Position numbers and translations under genes: made by a program
Shown: positions 19,601 to 29,610 of the stretch, piece after piece
Numbering within the stretch: position 1 is the stretch's first letter
How the letters are laid out: every line of letters begins with the position of its first letter
The notes under the pieces: model-generated
Database searches by the model: none
The model's input: only the letters and a program-made list of their open reading frames with translations
Told to the model about the DNA's origin: nothing
From: Capronia americana
Taxonomy: Eukaryota; Ascomycota; Eurotiomycetes; Chaetothyriales; Herpotrichiellaceae
Length of the DNA: 64,000 nucleotides
Assembly (NCBI GenBank): GCA_016110215.1
Contig: JADWQD010000004.1
Location: 186,001 to 250,000 of the forward strand
Direction: 5' to 3'

Positions 19601-22244
19601 AACTACCAGCTCCGCATTCCCGTATCCTACAAGTGGCAACTGGACAAACGGCAACTGGACTAATTTCAATGACTCGAACTCGATTTGGTTGGATTGGACT
19701 CAAACCACCACCAGGACGAGCACCTTATACGTCACATCGACCTCATCGCTAACCAGCACAACACCAAACATCCCAGTTGGTGCGGCCACGACATGGTCCT
19801 CGTCCTCGACAAGCACTTCGCCCTTCGCCTTCCCCACCATTCCACCATACACTGGACCAGGAAATTGGTCGAACTACAATGACTCTAATTCGATCTGGTT
19901 AGATTGTAAGCTCCCCTCTCGGAGCTGCTACCGGCGGCCAAGATTTTCTTGTTGCCTTAGTAGCAGTTGTACGTACTAACAAAGATTCAACAGGGACAAC
20001 TACCAGTAGCTCAACTGTTTCCACCACATCCAGCGCGCCAGCAGGGTACCCGACGTTCCCTGCCTTCAACGGAACAGGCAACTGGACAAACTTCAACGAC
20101 TCGAATTCAATTTGGTTAGATTGGACCACAACGAGCGGCTCAATAGTCTCAAGCACTTCAGCGACAACCACGTCTTCACTACTTCCGGTGAATGCAGCAA
20201 CAACTTCGTCATTGGGTCCTACCTCCACCACGAGCTCCGTTGTTGGCTATCCTACGATTCCTGCTTACAATGGGTCCTATCCCTCTGTGAACTGGACCGA
20301 CTGGAACGGCACTTGTAAGTTTTCTTTTCCTGGCTCGTCCATTTGTCCTAGATGTCATTGGAGAAAGGAACCCAGATTTCCGTCCTATTGCCAGTCACAT
20401 GGGATGTTTGCCATCGGAGACCGACTCTAACTTTATTCTAGGGACTGACTGGAATGCCACTTCCTCGATTGCTTCCTCCACCACAACAAGCTCGGCAGCG
20501 GGATACCCGACAATTCCGGCTTACAATGGTTCGTCAGGCTTCAATTGGACGAACTACAATGATTCGAATTCCATCTGGTAAGTTGCCTTCACCTCCTTCC
20601 ACGGAACCAGAACTAGATATGCATCGTCTCCTTGTCCCGCTCAGACAGCATGTACTAACGCCTTCTAGGCTGGATTGGACAACTACAAGCAGCGCAGTGA
20701 TCTCCAGCACCTCTAGCACAACGTCTACTCTCTCCGTTGCGGATGCACTGACAAGCACTACTTCGTCTTCGTCCACAACAAGCTCACTGGCAGCCTACCC
20801 GACTATTCCAGCATATAACGGATCGTACCCAGGCGCAAATTGGACGGACTGGAATGGGACTTGGGCCGATTGGAACATTACCACATCCTCAGTCGCGTCC
20901 TCTACGACAAGCTCCGTAGCTGGTTTCCCGACAATTCCTTCCTATAACGGATCTCTCGGGGGCAACTGGACAGACTGGACGGATTGGAACGGCACGGTCC
21001 CGTGGAATGTCACGATTAGCATCACGACCTCGTCGAGCTTGACCACAACAACGTCAACTCTATATGTCCTCCCGACTGAAACGAGCACGTCAACGACCAC
21101 ATCGAGCGTAACGACAACGAGCGCGTTTTCTAGACCCTGGCCAACTCAAACAGCGCCTGCTATTCCGATTATCCCGCACAACGGGACAGCAGGAAACTGG
21201 ACCAGCAACTCGACCTATCCTGCCTACGACACGTCCTCGTGTGATGCTACGGCACCCTCGCAGATCCTGCAGAACCCGAGCTTCGAATGTAGCGAGACTG
21301 GCTGGACATTGGATGAAGTGGACATCGTGTGGGGAGGTGTGTCTGACTCTTCGCCACCGGCCAAGCACAGACGTGACATTTCGTCACCTGATGAGGCGTA
21401 CGACGGCAAAGGATTCGCTCGGTTCCAGCCGACTTTTGAAGACGTGACTGCTACTCTGGCGCAAACACTCAGTACTCCAGCGACGAACGGATCTTATTGG
21501 TACTCATTCGCATACAGAGTCCCCGCTTCTGGAGACACTCCCGATGGATGTACCTTGACCGTATCGAACGATGAGGGTACTCTGGCAACGATTGGCTCTT
21601 TGTCGACCGCCAGTGCTTGGACCATGACAGGATTAGAATTCCAGATCACCTCTTCTGCAAGCACCTTCTCCTTCGTCTTCAGCTGTGACGGGGCAGATAC
21701 TGCGACTCCGCTCCTGGATATTGACAACATCAGATTGGGTCTCAGCAACGGCAGCTGGACAGGTGGAAATGGGACCACTGGAGGATATTCCAACAGCACT
21801 GGCCTTCCGACGTGGGGTAGCGCCCCTGGCACCAATCTGACCTTCACTCCGCCTCCAGTCAACTCGAGCAGCCCGTACGGCGAGCGACCTCCGTTTAACC
21901 TGACGGCCCCATCCGATACTGACAGCACAACGTACGGTGAAGGTGGGCCTTCCTCTAGCTCCCCAGCAGCTGCGTATACCACCCCGGCTGCAAATATCTT
22001 CAATGGCGGCTCTGCGACCACAACCTCTCCTCCTGCTCTAGAAGCTACAAGCACCCTTGATGCTGCTGCGCTGGTACCGACACCGACATCGACAACTCCT
22101 TTGGCGGCAGAGCCTACTACGACAACCGTGGATCCGACTCCGTCTCCTGATCCGGCGCCGACAACGACAAGCTCATCAGGAGCAGAGGCCGAGCCAACGG
22201 TCACTCCGATCAGGAGACATCGTTATCATAGGAGATCAGCATAG
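13650..22244 (+). CDS. Giant secreted WLDW-repeat glycoprotein (gap inside)
   Basis: One gene of five exons (13650-18703, 18751-19905, 19994-20314, 20442-20577, 20669-22244) encoding about 2,750 aa as assembled. Order: signal peptide (residues 1-17); Cys-containing PAN/apple-like region to about 265; Gly/Ser/Thr linker with three GNGPGGS-type repeats (about 390-460); a first array of 16 visible WPSENGSAWLDW units about 50 aa apart (about 700-1480); a folded beta-rich domain (about 1560-1685, with SQPYLIFHLI and WTIDGNGILSL); a second array of NWSNYNDSNSVWLDW units (about 1700-2300); a carbohydrate-binding-module-like domain (about 2410-2585, NPSFECSETGW...LLDIDNIRLG); and a Pro/Thr tail ending RRSA. 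Nearly every repeat carries N-x-S/T sequons. KR and RR dibasic sites occur near 18363 and 21370. There is no C-terminal GPI-type hydrophobic segment. An adhesive or wall-associated role is inferred. The repeat family is unknown to me. Confidence 0.82.
14815..15035 (+). repeat. GNGPGGS...DGTTxGPSSS coding repeat
   Basis: Three consecutive copies of a unit of about 27 codons, with Pro-Gly-Asn/Asp-Gly-Pro-Gly-Gly-Ser followed by Asp-Gly-Thr-Thr and Gly-Pro-Ser-Ser-Ser, within the linker of the giant secreted protein. They are similar at both DNA and protein level, indicating recent tandem duplication. Confidence 0.75.
15745..18100 (+). repeat. WPSENGSAWLDW coding repeat array
   Basis: Sixteen visible copies of a unit of about 150 bp (about 50 codons): a Ser/Thr-rich stretch, then VDA, then Ser/Thr, then W-P-W-P-S-E-N/S-G-S-A-W-L-D-W. 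The Asn of ENGS forms an N-glycosylation sequon in most copies, and in several it is replaced by Ser (ESGS). Copies bordering the assembly gap are nearly identical in DNA, while outer copies are more diverged. That is the expected pattern for an array expanding in its centre. Confidence 0.9.
17190..17288. other. Assembly gap (99 N) inside repeat array
   Basis: Ninety-nine undetermined bases. The flanks are the same repeat position: the left flank ends GTGGACGCT and the right flank begins TGCTACGACAAG, which in the next copy at 17431 are joined as GTGGACGCTGCTACGAC. Keeping the reading frame across the gap needs a true length of 3n+2, so the stated 99 is not the real size. A length of 150n-1 satisfies both the frame and the repeat register. 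Confidence 0.95.
18810..20720 (+). repeat. NWSNxNDSNSxWLDW coding repeat array
   Basis: Second repeat family of the giant protein. About eight units of 60-70 codons contain FAYPSNGNWSN-type sequence, NDSNS or NDTNS, then V/I-WLDW, then Ser/Thr-rich sequence with a P-V-D-A core. It degrades 3' into NWTDWNGTW variants. It shares the WLDW and VDA elements with the first array, so the two families probably have a common origin. Three introns interrupt Trp codons in the 3' half. Confidence 0.85.
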
Positions 22245-23907
22245 GGTACGAGGCATCAGCATGTGGATATCATTGCATCAGGGAAAGGATTATTGGAAGG
22301 AGCGAACATATACCCGCATGCTTTTCTTAGGTACTAGTCTCTTTCATGACCAAATCTTGTACACAGTACGAGGTACACATTACACAGGACGGAAATTTTT
22401 AGGTCGAGGCTTCTCGTTTCACAAGCGCGTCACGAAGTACCAGTACTACGTACTTTCGTTGGCGACTCACGAGCATGTTCTGGACTCTTTGTGGCTTTTT
22501 TAATAATCAGCGTGGCTTCGCTTCACCATTCCAGCAGAGATCGCAAACAGGATGCACTTTTCTCTCCCATGGCTTCACCCTTGCCCGCTTCGGACAGACT
22601 GCTTCACTCGACTATTGGAGACTGAGTTCGCACAGGGCGTGTGGCGCTTCTGCTCTCCACACGTGTTCAGCTGGCTAGACAGCGGACGTGGTGCGCACGC
22701 TCAGTCCGGAATTCTTCGCGTGTTCCATTCCGACCTCGGGCTGAGACAGGCAGTCGCCAAATCTGCACATATCGTAACCTGCGGGCACGCTGTGTACGTA
22801 GTAAAGGACTATCTCCTGAAGATCCATCAGACATGTCTGCTCCCAGGGGCAGGCCGCTGAGATTAGTTTTTGTACTGGGAGTGTGAAGGAATGGACGATC
22901 TCTCGCCCTTCCGGGCCTCCCATCGGTGTGTTGACATTGCCTGTCATCGTTGATCAGCGCGCGTTTGCAGCTTCTTTGAGGCGATGACACGCAAGGCAGG
23001 GATCCCTGCCGTTACGAGGCCCTCCGGTAGGAGCGTTTCTTAATTCCCGCCAGGCGTCAGCCTTGTGGTGATATCAGCCCGCCATGGCCAATGGAATCGT
23101 CGCTCCAGGCTCCACTATCCAGGGGGTAGGCAGTGGCACCGCGGACTGTCGAAGACTTTGTCAATATTCCGATCGCGGGGATCCTCGTCCAGCAACGCCG
23201 CCAGCCATCCGGCGTGCCGTGGAAATTGTCACAGTGCAAAGACGACCCAGTCCGTGACTCTTCGGCAAAGCTTACGCAACTTTATCCCTTCTTCCCTCGT
23301 CACGGATCAGCATTCAGCATGTTTGCCCTGCCAGCTTGGAACATGCCCATCCCCTTTCAGCCACGAAGAGACCCAGAAACAGCACTAGGGTACGTCCTGT
23401 GTCGGCGGGTCATCATGCAGATCCAGACGCAGACGATGAGGCTGATGTTTCCAGGATACTGTACGAGTAGGTTCACCACGGCCGTCGGCATCCCCCTGTC
23501 GGGATGGCAACCGTGAAATTTGAGAAGATGAAGATCCGAAAACAATTACGAGGTCAGCTCCCCAGACGGCCGCGAAATCTCCACGGTGGTGGTGATGGCT
23601 GGCCTGAGGGCAAAGGCCCCCCTTTGATGCTATCGAAAATGGCGGTCGCGAGGCCGAGTATAATATGTTTGGACTGTCCCCTTCCCGCTTGCCTGTCTCT
23701 TGTCTCCCGTCAGGATCAGTTCGATAGACCGCGCGTGTTTCTTTTTTACCAATATCGGTTCCGACCGTCGTCACTCTTTTCAACTAACCCCCAGTCACTC
23801 ATTCCGTTGCGACGTTCAACTCACCAAAGTCACTCATTCTTATCTAACACCAACAACAACACTTATAAAGTCACACCAATCACGGACAGAAACAGTCCGA
23901 CATCACG
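22245..23907. other. 1.7-kb intergenic region
   Basis: No gene is supported. Short ORFs on both strands lack domains and splice-consistent extensions. The right end holds the promoter and leader of the next secreted-protein gene, including an ACTTATAAAG element at 23861-23870, about 40 bp before the ATG, and two copies of a CACTCATTC motif just upstream. Confidence 0.55.
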
Positions 23908-24660
23908 ATGAAGTTCTTCAGCACCATCCTGGCTCTCTCCGCCCTCGGAGGCATCGCCGTCGCCACGCCCTTCGGACCACCGAACAGGCCGCCGCCGCCT
24001 CCTCCTCCCCCGCGCCCAACGCCTGAGCCCAAGACAACCAAGGCAGCGACCCCGACCCCCGGCCACTCCACCACCACGGCGGGATGGCCAACCACGTCGG
24101 CGCCGCACGCGTACACCACGACCAGCGCACCACCGACAACGGCGACGACAACAACGACAACGTACTCGCACTCGCACTCGACCAGCACGACCTCGACCGC
24201 CTCGGCACCCTACGGCACTGTGACCTGCCTGACCGATGACACGGCATCGTACCTGGTCAACGGCTTCGCGTCGCTCCTGACATCGTACAGCAACGCCACG
24301 GCCGAGGCGATCCTGGCCTCCGACTTCAGCGACACCTCGGACTCGATCAACTGGCTGGCTGGCTACCCGCTGGGCGGGGCGACCTTCCCCAGCAAGCAGG
24401 CGTTCGAACTCGGCCAGGGGTCGCAGCCCGCGATCGGCTTCCAGTTGTACAGCATCGACGCCGTGGCCTGCAAGGTGATTGCCTTCCGCTGGGCCGCCAT
24501 CCTGGGCAGCGGCAGCCCCGTCAAGGGCGTCAACATCATCTACGCGAGCAACCTCAACGGCACGGCCGAGGGCTGGCAGATCGAGACCAACTACTCCGAG
24601 TTCAACTCGGGCTTGTGGCTCGAGGAGATTGGCGGCTCGTGCTCGCCTCCGGGCCAGTAG
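23908..24660 (+). CDS. Small secreted protein with NTF2-like C-terminal domain
   Basis: Single-exon 250-aa protein with a signal peptide (MKFFSTILALSALGGIAVA, probable cleavage after residues 17-20). Next come a polyproline run and a Thr-rich O-glycosylation-prone linker (residues about 25-105), then a compact domain of about 140 residues. The domain begins with a TVTCLTDDTASYL segment, and its pattern of helices followed by strands (AFRWAAILGSGSPVKGVNII) resembles fungal NTF2-like secreted proteins. Three Cys are in the domain. The closest neighbour is the giant secreted repeat protein in the same orientation. The function is unknown, and the extracellular location is inferred from the N-terminus. 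Confidence 0.8.
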   Translation: MKFFSTILALSALGGIAVATPFGPPNRPPPPPPPPRPTPEPKTTKAATPTPGHSTTTAGWPTTSAPHAYTTTSAPPTTATTTTTTYSHSHSTSTTSTASAPYGTVTCLTDDTASYLVNGFASLLTSYSNATAEAILASDFSDTSDSINWLAGYPLGGATFPSKQAFELGQGSQPAIGFQLYSIDAVACKVIAFRWAAILGSGSPVKGVNIIYASNLNGTAEGWQIETNYSEFNSGLWLEEIGGSCSPPGQ

Positions 24661-24702
24661 AGGGTTGAACTCAGGAGAAGGAGGAGGGGAATACCATAAT
24701 GT

Positions 24703-24739
<37 letters not shown>
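24703..24739. repeat. (TG)n(AG)n compound microsatellite
   Basis: A pure TG dinucleotide run passes directly into an AG dinucleotide run, about 37 bp in total, 43 bp past the stop codon of the secreted-protein gene and therefore probably in its 3' UTR. Confidence 0.95.
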
Positions 24740-25038
24740 TCGCCATGAATGGAAGGGACAGACCTGCTGGGAGAATCGAGACTCGTGCATCGTGCATTGC
24801 GCATCGCGCATCCCCGGCCGGTCCTTTCCAAGTGCCTTGACTACTGACTAGACTTTCAAAATATCTATTATCATTTTTAATCCTGTATCACTGTATCACT
24901 GTACGCAGTACCTTATCTATCCCAAGGACAGGACATGCCTGCTGGATAATCTGTCCGTGTGTTCATTTGTCTGTTTAACACATTCTACTATACTCGGTAT
25001 CTCCGACCTCAGACGGGAGTAAGGGTCCTCGTACCTGG

Positions 25039-25123
25039 GCTTCTTTTCTTTCTTTTCTTTCTCTTCTTTCCTCTCTTCTTTCCTCTCTTCTTTCCTCTCT
25101 TCTTTCCTCTCTTCTTTCCTTTA
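25039..25123. repeat. Polypyrimidine tandem repeat
   Basis: About 85 bp of uninterrupted C/T on the plus strand, including at least four copies of a TTTCCTCTCTTC-type unit after an imperfect CTTTT segment. Such homopurine-homopyrimidine tracts with mirror symmetry can form triplex DNA. Here it lies in the 3' intergenic region. Confidence 0.85.
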
Positions 25124-25462
25124 GCTTCCCTCGTACGTTTTATTCCGCCCACCATCTCAACTACATACGCCGTCCATGCCTGATCACACCACGTTCCAGA
25201 CTTGGAGCGGGATTCGCGATTCCGATAGAAAAGACACAGGTAGACCATAGACACGTGGCATGTTCAGCAAAATTGCAGAACGCCCTGTCAAACCCTCGAC
25301 GCACATCATTCTCTTCCTTACTGCTACAAGCGTACAAGGCGTATGTATGTATAGAGGTATAGAAGTATATCCAATTCGTGTACTCCGTCATGCTCACTTC
25401 ATCAAACATACAATCATCAACACATGCGCGTCGTGGCCAAACTAGGTCCAGGATTGGAGGAT

Positions 25463-27535
25463 CTACAGCTCCATGGCCTTATCTTCGGGCCCAGAATCCT
25501 CTTCCTCTTCGTCATCCTCGACCCCAACATCGTCAAACTCGCCGTCCCAATTCTTCACCTCCCTCTGTTCGCTCGTCGTCCCCTCGTCAGGCGACCGCCA
25601 CAATCCATGCTCGTCCAACAGTCCCACCTTCGAATACAGACCCGTCTGGCTGCCACTCATCCACGCGAAGCGGAAGAACTCGGGCTCCAGGCTGTCGGCG
25701 GTGTCGCCTCGTTCGCGCCTCCTCTTTAATGTCACGCCCTCCGAGTCCCAGTACAGCTCTTCGTCCGTGTATCCTCGCCACCTCTCCACGTCGTTGATCA
25801 GGATGCTGACGCCGTCGACGCCCGAATCGCGCGGCAGGGGACCCCAATTAAACGTGATGTTGGAGATGTCCGGAGCAACAACGGCAGTCACGTTAGGAGA
25901 ACTGGCTCCCCACCAAGACCCGGGCGAGCCGCTGCTTCCGCCTCCGTTGGCCTCGCCCAGCGCTGCAGGCGTCTGGATGATGGACGCGAACCCCCACCGC
26001 GCAATACCGTTGACGAAGAGGCCCAACAGCAGGCCCTGGTACGCGAGACACGGCCGGATCTGGGTGAAGGTGCCCGGCATGAACAGCATAGCAAGGATGT
26101 AGTGGTGGATGCGGAGGCGGAGATTCGGCAGGGCGAGCAGGATGCCGAGTGTGAGGACCATGGCGCCGTAGATGGCCAGGTATTTCGGCATGTTGCCCGA
26201 GATGCGGATGAAGTGAATCTGTGAGATTACGATCGTGACGATGACGGTCACGATGATGGCGAGGGCGAAAGTGGCGCCCGGTTGAGCTAGGTCGCGCGGC
26301 GTTAGCCGCTCGATGGGGATCAGCGGTGCGAAGGTGTAGTTGTTCAGGGCGCCGATGAAGCAAAATCCGAGGTACAGGAAAGTCTTTTCGATCTGGGCCG
26401 TCACACCCTTCAAGAGCGGCACAGCCGCGACATGATAGAGGATGATGGCGATGAAGGATGCGGGAAGAATCCGCTCGACCAACTTACTGATCGCTTCGTA
26501 GACGTTGGCGGTATTCGGCGGGTCGGAGACGAGGCCGACATGGAGAAACATAATGACGAATGTGCTGAAGAAAAACACTGCCGGCGAGGTGGTGAAGATG
26601 GACAGGACCACGAGTGCAACGGCCGTGACCACGAAGAGAGGCCACCGCGAATCCTTGGGGCATTGCGCTTGCGTAGAGGAGAGGTGCTGAAAGGTGAACG
26701 ATCGAGGGAATGTCCCTGGGAATGCCGTGCTTTCGATACCATTGGCCTTGCTCGAGAGGAAATTGGTATGAGAACCCACAAGTGTCGCTACTCCGCAGCC
26801 TCCGTTGGCTTCGGTGGTGATACCCGCATGGATGGCGGCCTGACAGATGAAGCTGTCTGCTCGATAGACGGCCATCGAGTCTGGGTCTTGAGGATCTGGC
26901 CCACCGACCACCAACCCTTGATATCTCAGTGATATGTTTCCAACCATGTGTTCCTCCAAAAGATGTGTGCCCTCGCAGTTTGCGGGACATCGGAATGTCA
27001 AATGCGCCGACGAGAATGGCCGACACATGTTCCCATTAAGACCGCATCCATTGCCCTCGTTCCAGAAACTGGCTCCGCACCACAAGTTGGTTGGCCTGCC
27101 ATATCCTTTGATAAATCCAGCGGTAGAGTGTTGCTTGACCATCAGTGACCACGTCAAAAACCAGCACACGTAGAGCGCCATCAGCAAGATGAAGCGCTGC
27201 TTCTTCTTCGGCGCATATCTGTCGAGCAGCCTGATCGGCGCTTGTTGGATCTTCGGGAATATAGGTTCGATCCGGAGGACTCGCGGGGGTTTGGGGCCCT
27301 TGACCCAAGTCGCAATGGCCCTTCCTGCTTTTCTAATGGGGAGAGGTACCCATTTGTATCTGAATGAACCGGCTGATTCCCGTAGCCATAGAGGGATTGG
27401 AAGCGCACCCGTGGTAGGGGAGTCCGGCGTGGACCGAATATGCATATCAGGGCTTCCAGGCACGTTGTCTGGGTCGTCTACGGCCTCGAGTGTCTCTGCG
27501 GCGGGGTCCTCCTCATCGTCGCGGTATCGAACCAT
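25463..27535 (-). CDS. LCCL-domain multi-pass membrane protein
   Basis: Single-exon protein of 690 aa. A cytosolic N-terminal tail of about 120 residues is followed by a first membrane segment (FILLMALYVCWFLTWSL, about 125-145). An extracytosolic LCCL domain with several Cys (CGASFWNEGNGCGLNG, FRCPANCEG, about 160-290) follows, including the family-typical Y-R-x-D-S-x-I-C-x-A-A-I-H-A-G block. About seven to eight further membrane helices (about 310-560) end in a long acidic cytosolic tail (VEDDEEEEDSGPEDKAMEL). This architecture is characteristic of fungal LCCL membrane proteins, whose biochemical role is unknown. The ATG at 27535 gives the usual length. Confidence 0.85.
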   Translation of the reverse strand: MVRYRDDEEDPAAETLEAVDDPDNVPGSPDMHIRSTPDSPTTGALPIPLWLRESAGSFRYKWVPLPIRKAGRAIATWVKGPKPPRVLRIEPIFPKIQQAPIRLLDRYAPKKKQRFILLMALYVCWFLTWSLMVKQHSTAGFIKGYGRPTNLWCGASFWNEGNGCGLNGNMCRPFSSAHLTFRCPANCEGTHLLEEHMVGNISLRYQGLVVGGPDPQDPDSMAVYRADSFICQAAIHAGITTEANGGCGVATLVGSHTNFLSSKANGIESTAFPGTFPRSFTFQHLSSTQAQCPKDSRWPLFVVTAVALVVLSIFTTSPAVFFFSTFVIMFLHVGLVSDPPNTANVYEAISKLVERILPASFIAIILYHVAAVPLLKGVTAQIEKTFLYLGFCFIGALNNYTFAPLIPIERLTPRDLAQPGATFALAIIVTVIVTIVISQIHFIRISGNMPKYLAIYGAMVLTLGILLALPNLRLRIHHYILAMLFMPGTFTQIRPCLAYQGLLLGLFVNGIARWGFASIIQTPAALGEANGGGSSGSPGSWWGASSPNVTAVVAPDISNITFNWGPLPRDSGVDGVSILINDVERWRGYTDEELYWDSEGVTLKRRRERGDTADSLEPEFFRFAWMSGSQTGLYSKVGLLDEHGLWRSPDEGTTSEQREVKNWDGEFDDVGVEDDEEEEDSGPEDKAMEL

Positions 27536-29146
27536 GGTGGAAGGGGGAAAAGCACCGCGCAGACGTCAGCGCCGGGATATTGAGGATAGAAGATACAGAG
27601 GAAACGCAATGCTGCTACCCAAAATGCGACATAGACGCGATCAGACAATTCTATACAGAGCAAACAGACACGTGTAAACGCCCAGCGCTGTCGAGGAGTG
27701 GCAGCGAGTATGACAGGGAATTGAAACAAGTCAGAGGCGCAGCCGGCGTTCCGGAGCTTGCGTGACTTGCTGGGCATCTGAAGCTGGGACCAACCAGGCC
27801 ACTGTCAGCTTCGTCTCATCAGGTGGGCAAGCTGCACGGAATCGCGTCGACGAACGCGTCAGCCTTTCGGCTGTTTTCCATTGAGACGTCGATGGCGTTG
27901 CAACACTCATCGTGGAGTTCTGCCAGCTCAAAAGAAACTCAAATCGTCGTCTTATCGATACTGCGCCTCCACGACCGTTGAGCCATGAACGATGACGTCT
28001 CACGAGTCTCCAAGGGCTACGGTGAATGATAAAGAAACGACGGTACGGAATAACAGCTCCATCCTTGCGCAGATAGGTCGCTCGACTCCAACTAGAAGCC
28101 AACTCTGCCGCTGATTGAAATCCATCATAACGTCCATCTTATCAAGTGACGCGGAAAACCGCTAATGGGGAATCAAGCCCATCCGCCGCATACGCCAGGA
28201 AGCGTCAGCGCATCCTTTGCTTAGGGAACAGTCCCTACCTCCAAACGCACCCTTCCAAGCGTCTTCAAGAGGTGCGGTCTCGTATTTGCTATGCTTGACA
28301 CAGCCGAAGTTGGCACTACGCAGCTAGAACAACCGATTATGGGAGCCAATTTAGCAGCAGCAACATTAGCTATCCTTGGATTCGACTTGACATCAACCAT
28401 GATGTCTATGAGAGAGCTATTGCCTGCTCCTACATTCGCGAGACGGAGACACATAGCCGTGTCATTCCCACTCACCTGCCTGCCCAATGAAGGACACCAG
28501 GGTCGGATACGCAGTCTTGGATCCCAACTCCAGTGCGTTTCTTCATCTTCTTGATGGTCACGATGCTCTCCTTTCTCGGTGGGTTCGGCCACGGATTCAG
28601 TAAGTTCTTGGACCACCCGCAGATTTGCATTTTCGTGAGGCAATCCTCCGGGACGTATCAATTATTGGAGCAGGCAAGAGTAAGTGCAGCACGGGGTACA
28701 AGCTGAGTGGAAATAAGAGGCGGCTTGCAAGTCCACGAGATCGCGAATCAGAACCCATATCACGGACAAGATTCACGTATGTTCACAGCTGAGCATAGAA
28801 ACTACATGGGCCTGACCCAAAACATCGAGACAGTCAGAGGACGGTGCCGGGGAATAATGAAGAGCGAGTTTGTGCCAGGCGATGGAAACATTCAAGAACA
28901 GCCAGCACAGAGGTATCCGATCAACTGTTCTCCGAACTGCCAAACACGACAACATGACGACAAATTCGACAAATTCGACAAACAAGGTAAGGTCTCCAAG
29001 CATCCTCGTAATGCTCGTACATACTCTTCTGTGACAATTGAGATTTTCTAATGAAATGGCGAGCCCAAGATTGCCGGGAACAGAGGACCCAACTTGAGGT
29101 CCTGACCAAAGGTGGCTCACTCGAAAATATAGGCGCCATCACTTAA
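27536..29146. other. 1.6-kb intergenic region
   Basis: Upstream of the LCCL gene and downstream of the minus-strand SnoaL-like gene. ORFs are short, and none has recognisable protein features. A small triplication of ACAAATTCG occurs near 28964-28985. No gene is supported. Confidence 0.55.
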
Positions 29147-29610
29147 TTAGGCCTTCGTGGTCGAAAAGCAATATCGAGCAATCTTCCAGGATCCATCGAC
29201 TTTCCGAACGACGAACAGTTCATGGTTTCCCTCATTCGTCACTTTTCCCGAGGCATTATCTTTCTGAGTACCGGCGCTGGTCGTGGTGGCGAACGCATAC
29301 TCGCCTGAGACAACCACGATCTCTTTGATCTCGAAAACGACGTCAAGTGTGATGGCTTTGAAGCAGTTCTCGTACCAGGTGAGGATATCCTCGGTAGAGC
29401 TGACTATCGGAAACGCTTGAGCCATGAGCAAGGCATCTGGTGCGTAAAGCTTGATCACGTCGCTGGCGGAGGACTTGACGAGCGCATCGCGGTACGATTG
29501 AAGGAGGTCCGCGATTTCCTTGGAGTTGGAGTCTGCTCAAGCATTCATTAGCTCGTTGTTGAAACGCATATGTTGCTCGGTAAGTCGGGCCTACCTTGTG
29601 TGGATGACAT
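29147..29610 (-). CDS. SnoaL/DUF4440-like (NTF2 fold) protein
   Basis: Two exons (29595-29610 and 29147-29532) joined over a 62-bp intron give a 133-aa protein. The first exon holds only five codons and one base (MSSTQ). The body has the helix-helix-helix-sheet pattern of ketosteroid-isomerase-like proteins: EIADLLQSYRDALVKSSASD, LYAPDALLMAQ, then strands ending HELFVVRKVDGSWKIARY. This is typical of the SnoaL/DUF4440 group, which includes small isomerases, cyclases and ligand-binding proteins. There is no signal peptide. Another protein of the same fold and a DoxX-like membrane protein are close by, which suggests, but does not prove, a shared pathway. Confidence 0.82.

Larger units (their letters stand above)
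24661..25462. other. Intergenic with microsatellites
   Basis: Convergent 3' region between the small secreted-protein gene and the LCCL gene. It contains the TG/AG microsatellite and the polypyrimidine repeat listed separately. No gene is seen. Confidence 0.65.

Noticed and set aside
23863..24831. 322-codon minus-strand ORF opposite the small secreted protein
   Set aside because: It consists of Arg/Gly/Val-rich translation of the Thr/Pro linker on the other strand and runs into the microsatellite. The plus-strand ORF has a signal peptide and a domain.
25473..26102. 209-codon plus-strand ORF opposite the LCCL gene
   Set aside because: It starts in the Ser-rich reverse complement of the acidic tail and has no domain. 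The minus-strand gene is clear.
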